The position numbers were made by a program, and so were the translations under genes. Positions 8,925-9,418 of a stretch of DNA of 9,418 nucleotides are shown in pieces; positions within the stretch are counted from its first letter, which is position 1, and each line of letters begins with the position of its first letter. This stretch comes from Microbacteriaceae bacterium (lineage in GTDB: Bacteria > Actinomycetota > Actinomycetes > Actinomycetales > Microbacteriaceae). The stretch is taken from the NCBI GenBank assembly GCA_026785785.1, contig JAJAZI010000088.1:1-9418 (forward strand), given 5' to 3'. The notes beneath the pieces are model-generated. The model made no database searches. It was given only the letters and a program-made list of their open reading frames with translations, and had not been told where the DNA came from.

Positions 8925-9418
8925 AACGAGGCATCGACTTCTGGCTCGGCATCGGCCTGGTCGCCGGTGACGACGATGTGGGCCGGCGACAGCAAGAAGA
9001 CTTGTTTGGTGACGCGCTCGATCTTGCCGTAGAGGCCCTGTGAGAGGCCACTGGCGAAGTCGATGAGGCGCCTGGCCTCCGGCTCGCTCATCTGGGAGAG
9101 ATTGATGATAACGGGGATGCCGTCGCGGAAGCTCTCGGCGATGACCTGTGCGTCGCGGTACTGGCGAGGGTGGACTGTGAGGATCTCATTCATTTCGACC
9201 GGTGCCGCATTCTTTGTCGTGGTGGGACGCCGCAAGGGGGTGACGGGGGCGCGACCGGCAGTGTTCGTCGTGTGACCCTGGGGGGTCGCCGCGGCGGCCG
9301 GCGCGGCGGGCGGGGCCGGGGTCGGGGCGTGGTGCGCGCACGCCGCGGCCGCCCGCCCCCCCGAAACCAAGGGCGTGCGCAGCGGGGTAGGCCGTTCGGG
9401 CCGCCGGGATGGGGGGGG
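8909..9418 (-). CDS. sepF: Cell division protein SepF, 5' end missing or corrupted
   Basis: SepF anchors FtsZ to the membrane in Gram-positive bacteria and is essential for septum formation in Actinobacteria that lack FtsA. The globular core is intact (9190 to about 8950): [69 protein letters not shown] contains the conserved dimer and FtsZ-binding fold. Before it is a Pro/Ala/Thr linker ([20 protein letters not shown]), usual for actinobacterial SepF. The frame stays open to the window end, but residues before about position 9300 (Arg/Pro/Ala/His-rich, with a Cys) do not look like the family's N-terminus, normally an amphipathic membrane helix of the type MSNPLKKTMVYLGLA followed by an acidic stretch. 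A TTG at 9370 exists but has no supporting site. I therefore treat the gene as 5'-partial and the region beyond ~9300 as unreliable. Confidence 0.9.
   Translation of the reverse strand, partial: PPPSRRPERPTPLRTPLVSGGRAAAACAHHAPTPAPPAAPAAAATPQGHTTNTAGRAPVTPLRRPTTTKNAAPVEMNEILTVHPRQYRDAQVIAESFRDGIPVIINLSQMSEPEARRLIDFASGLSQGLYGKIERVTKQVFLLSPAHIVVTGDQADAEPEVDASFYAQN

Overview
The window is high-GC DNA with a gene order typical of Actinobacteria. The protein sequences (DivIVA/Wag31-type polar protein, short SepF core, DnaE1 with a complete PHP metal site) and the order sepF-yggT-divIVA-lspA-rluD-dnaE-hisD-nrdR-pyrD fit Microbacteriaceae best. The family-level placement is inference; the phylum is secure. 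All nine genes lie on the minus strand, so transcription runs from high to low coordinates. No mobile element, CRISPR array, tRNA or rRNA was seen, and no gap between genes exceeds 135 bp.

Layout in transcription order. The tail of the cell-division region comes first: sepF (9418 to 8909, 5' end missing and its upstream part suspicious), yggT (8830-8525) and divIVA (8389-7592). SepF links FtsZ to the membrane, YggT is a small membrane protein, and DivIVA directs polar growth. divIVA overlaps lspA (7602-6988), which is followed 5 bp later by an RluD-family pseudouridine synthase (6982-6062). Next is the replicative polymerase dnaE1 (6010-2495), which starts at TTG behind a good ribosome-binding site. 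Then come hisD (2430-1123), nrdR (1080-613) and the 5' part of pyrD (485 to beyond position 1). The set joins division and polar growth, lipoprotein processing, ribosome modification, DNA replication, dNTP control, and histidine and pyrimidine synthesis. All products are recognisable housekeeping proteins.

The least ordinary signals are non-coding. Two genes end inside short tandem repeats that copy their own stop codon. After nrdR there are four 15-bp units, giving four stop codons in the same frame. After sepF there are four 16-bp units that repeat the last four codons plus the stop. A third, weaker case lies inside the last codons of lspA. A 19-bp inverted repeat sits just upstream of divIVA, and DivIVA itself carries six 11-residue repeats, two of them identical. 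The last ~120 bp of the window are very GC-rich, with runs of seven C and eight G; no normal SepF N-terminus is visible there, which suggests a contig edge or sequencing error. I see no convincing new multi-gene system here.
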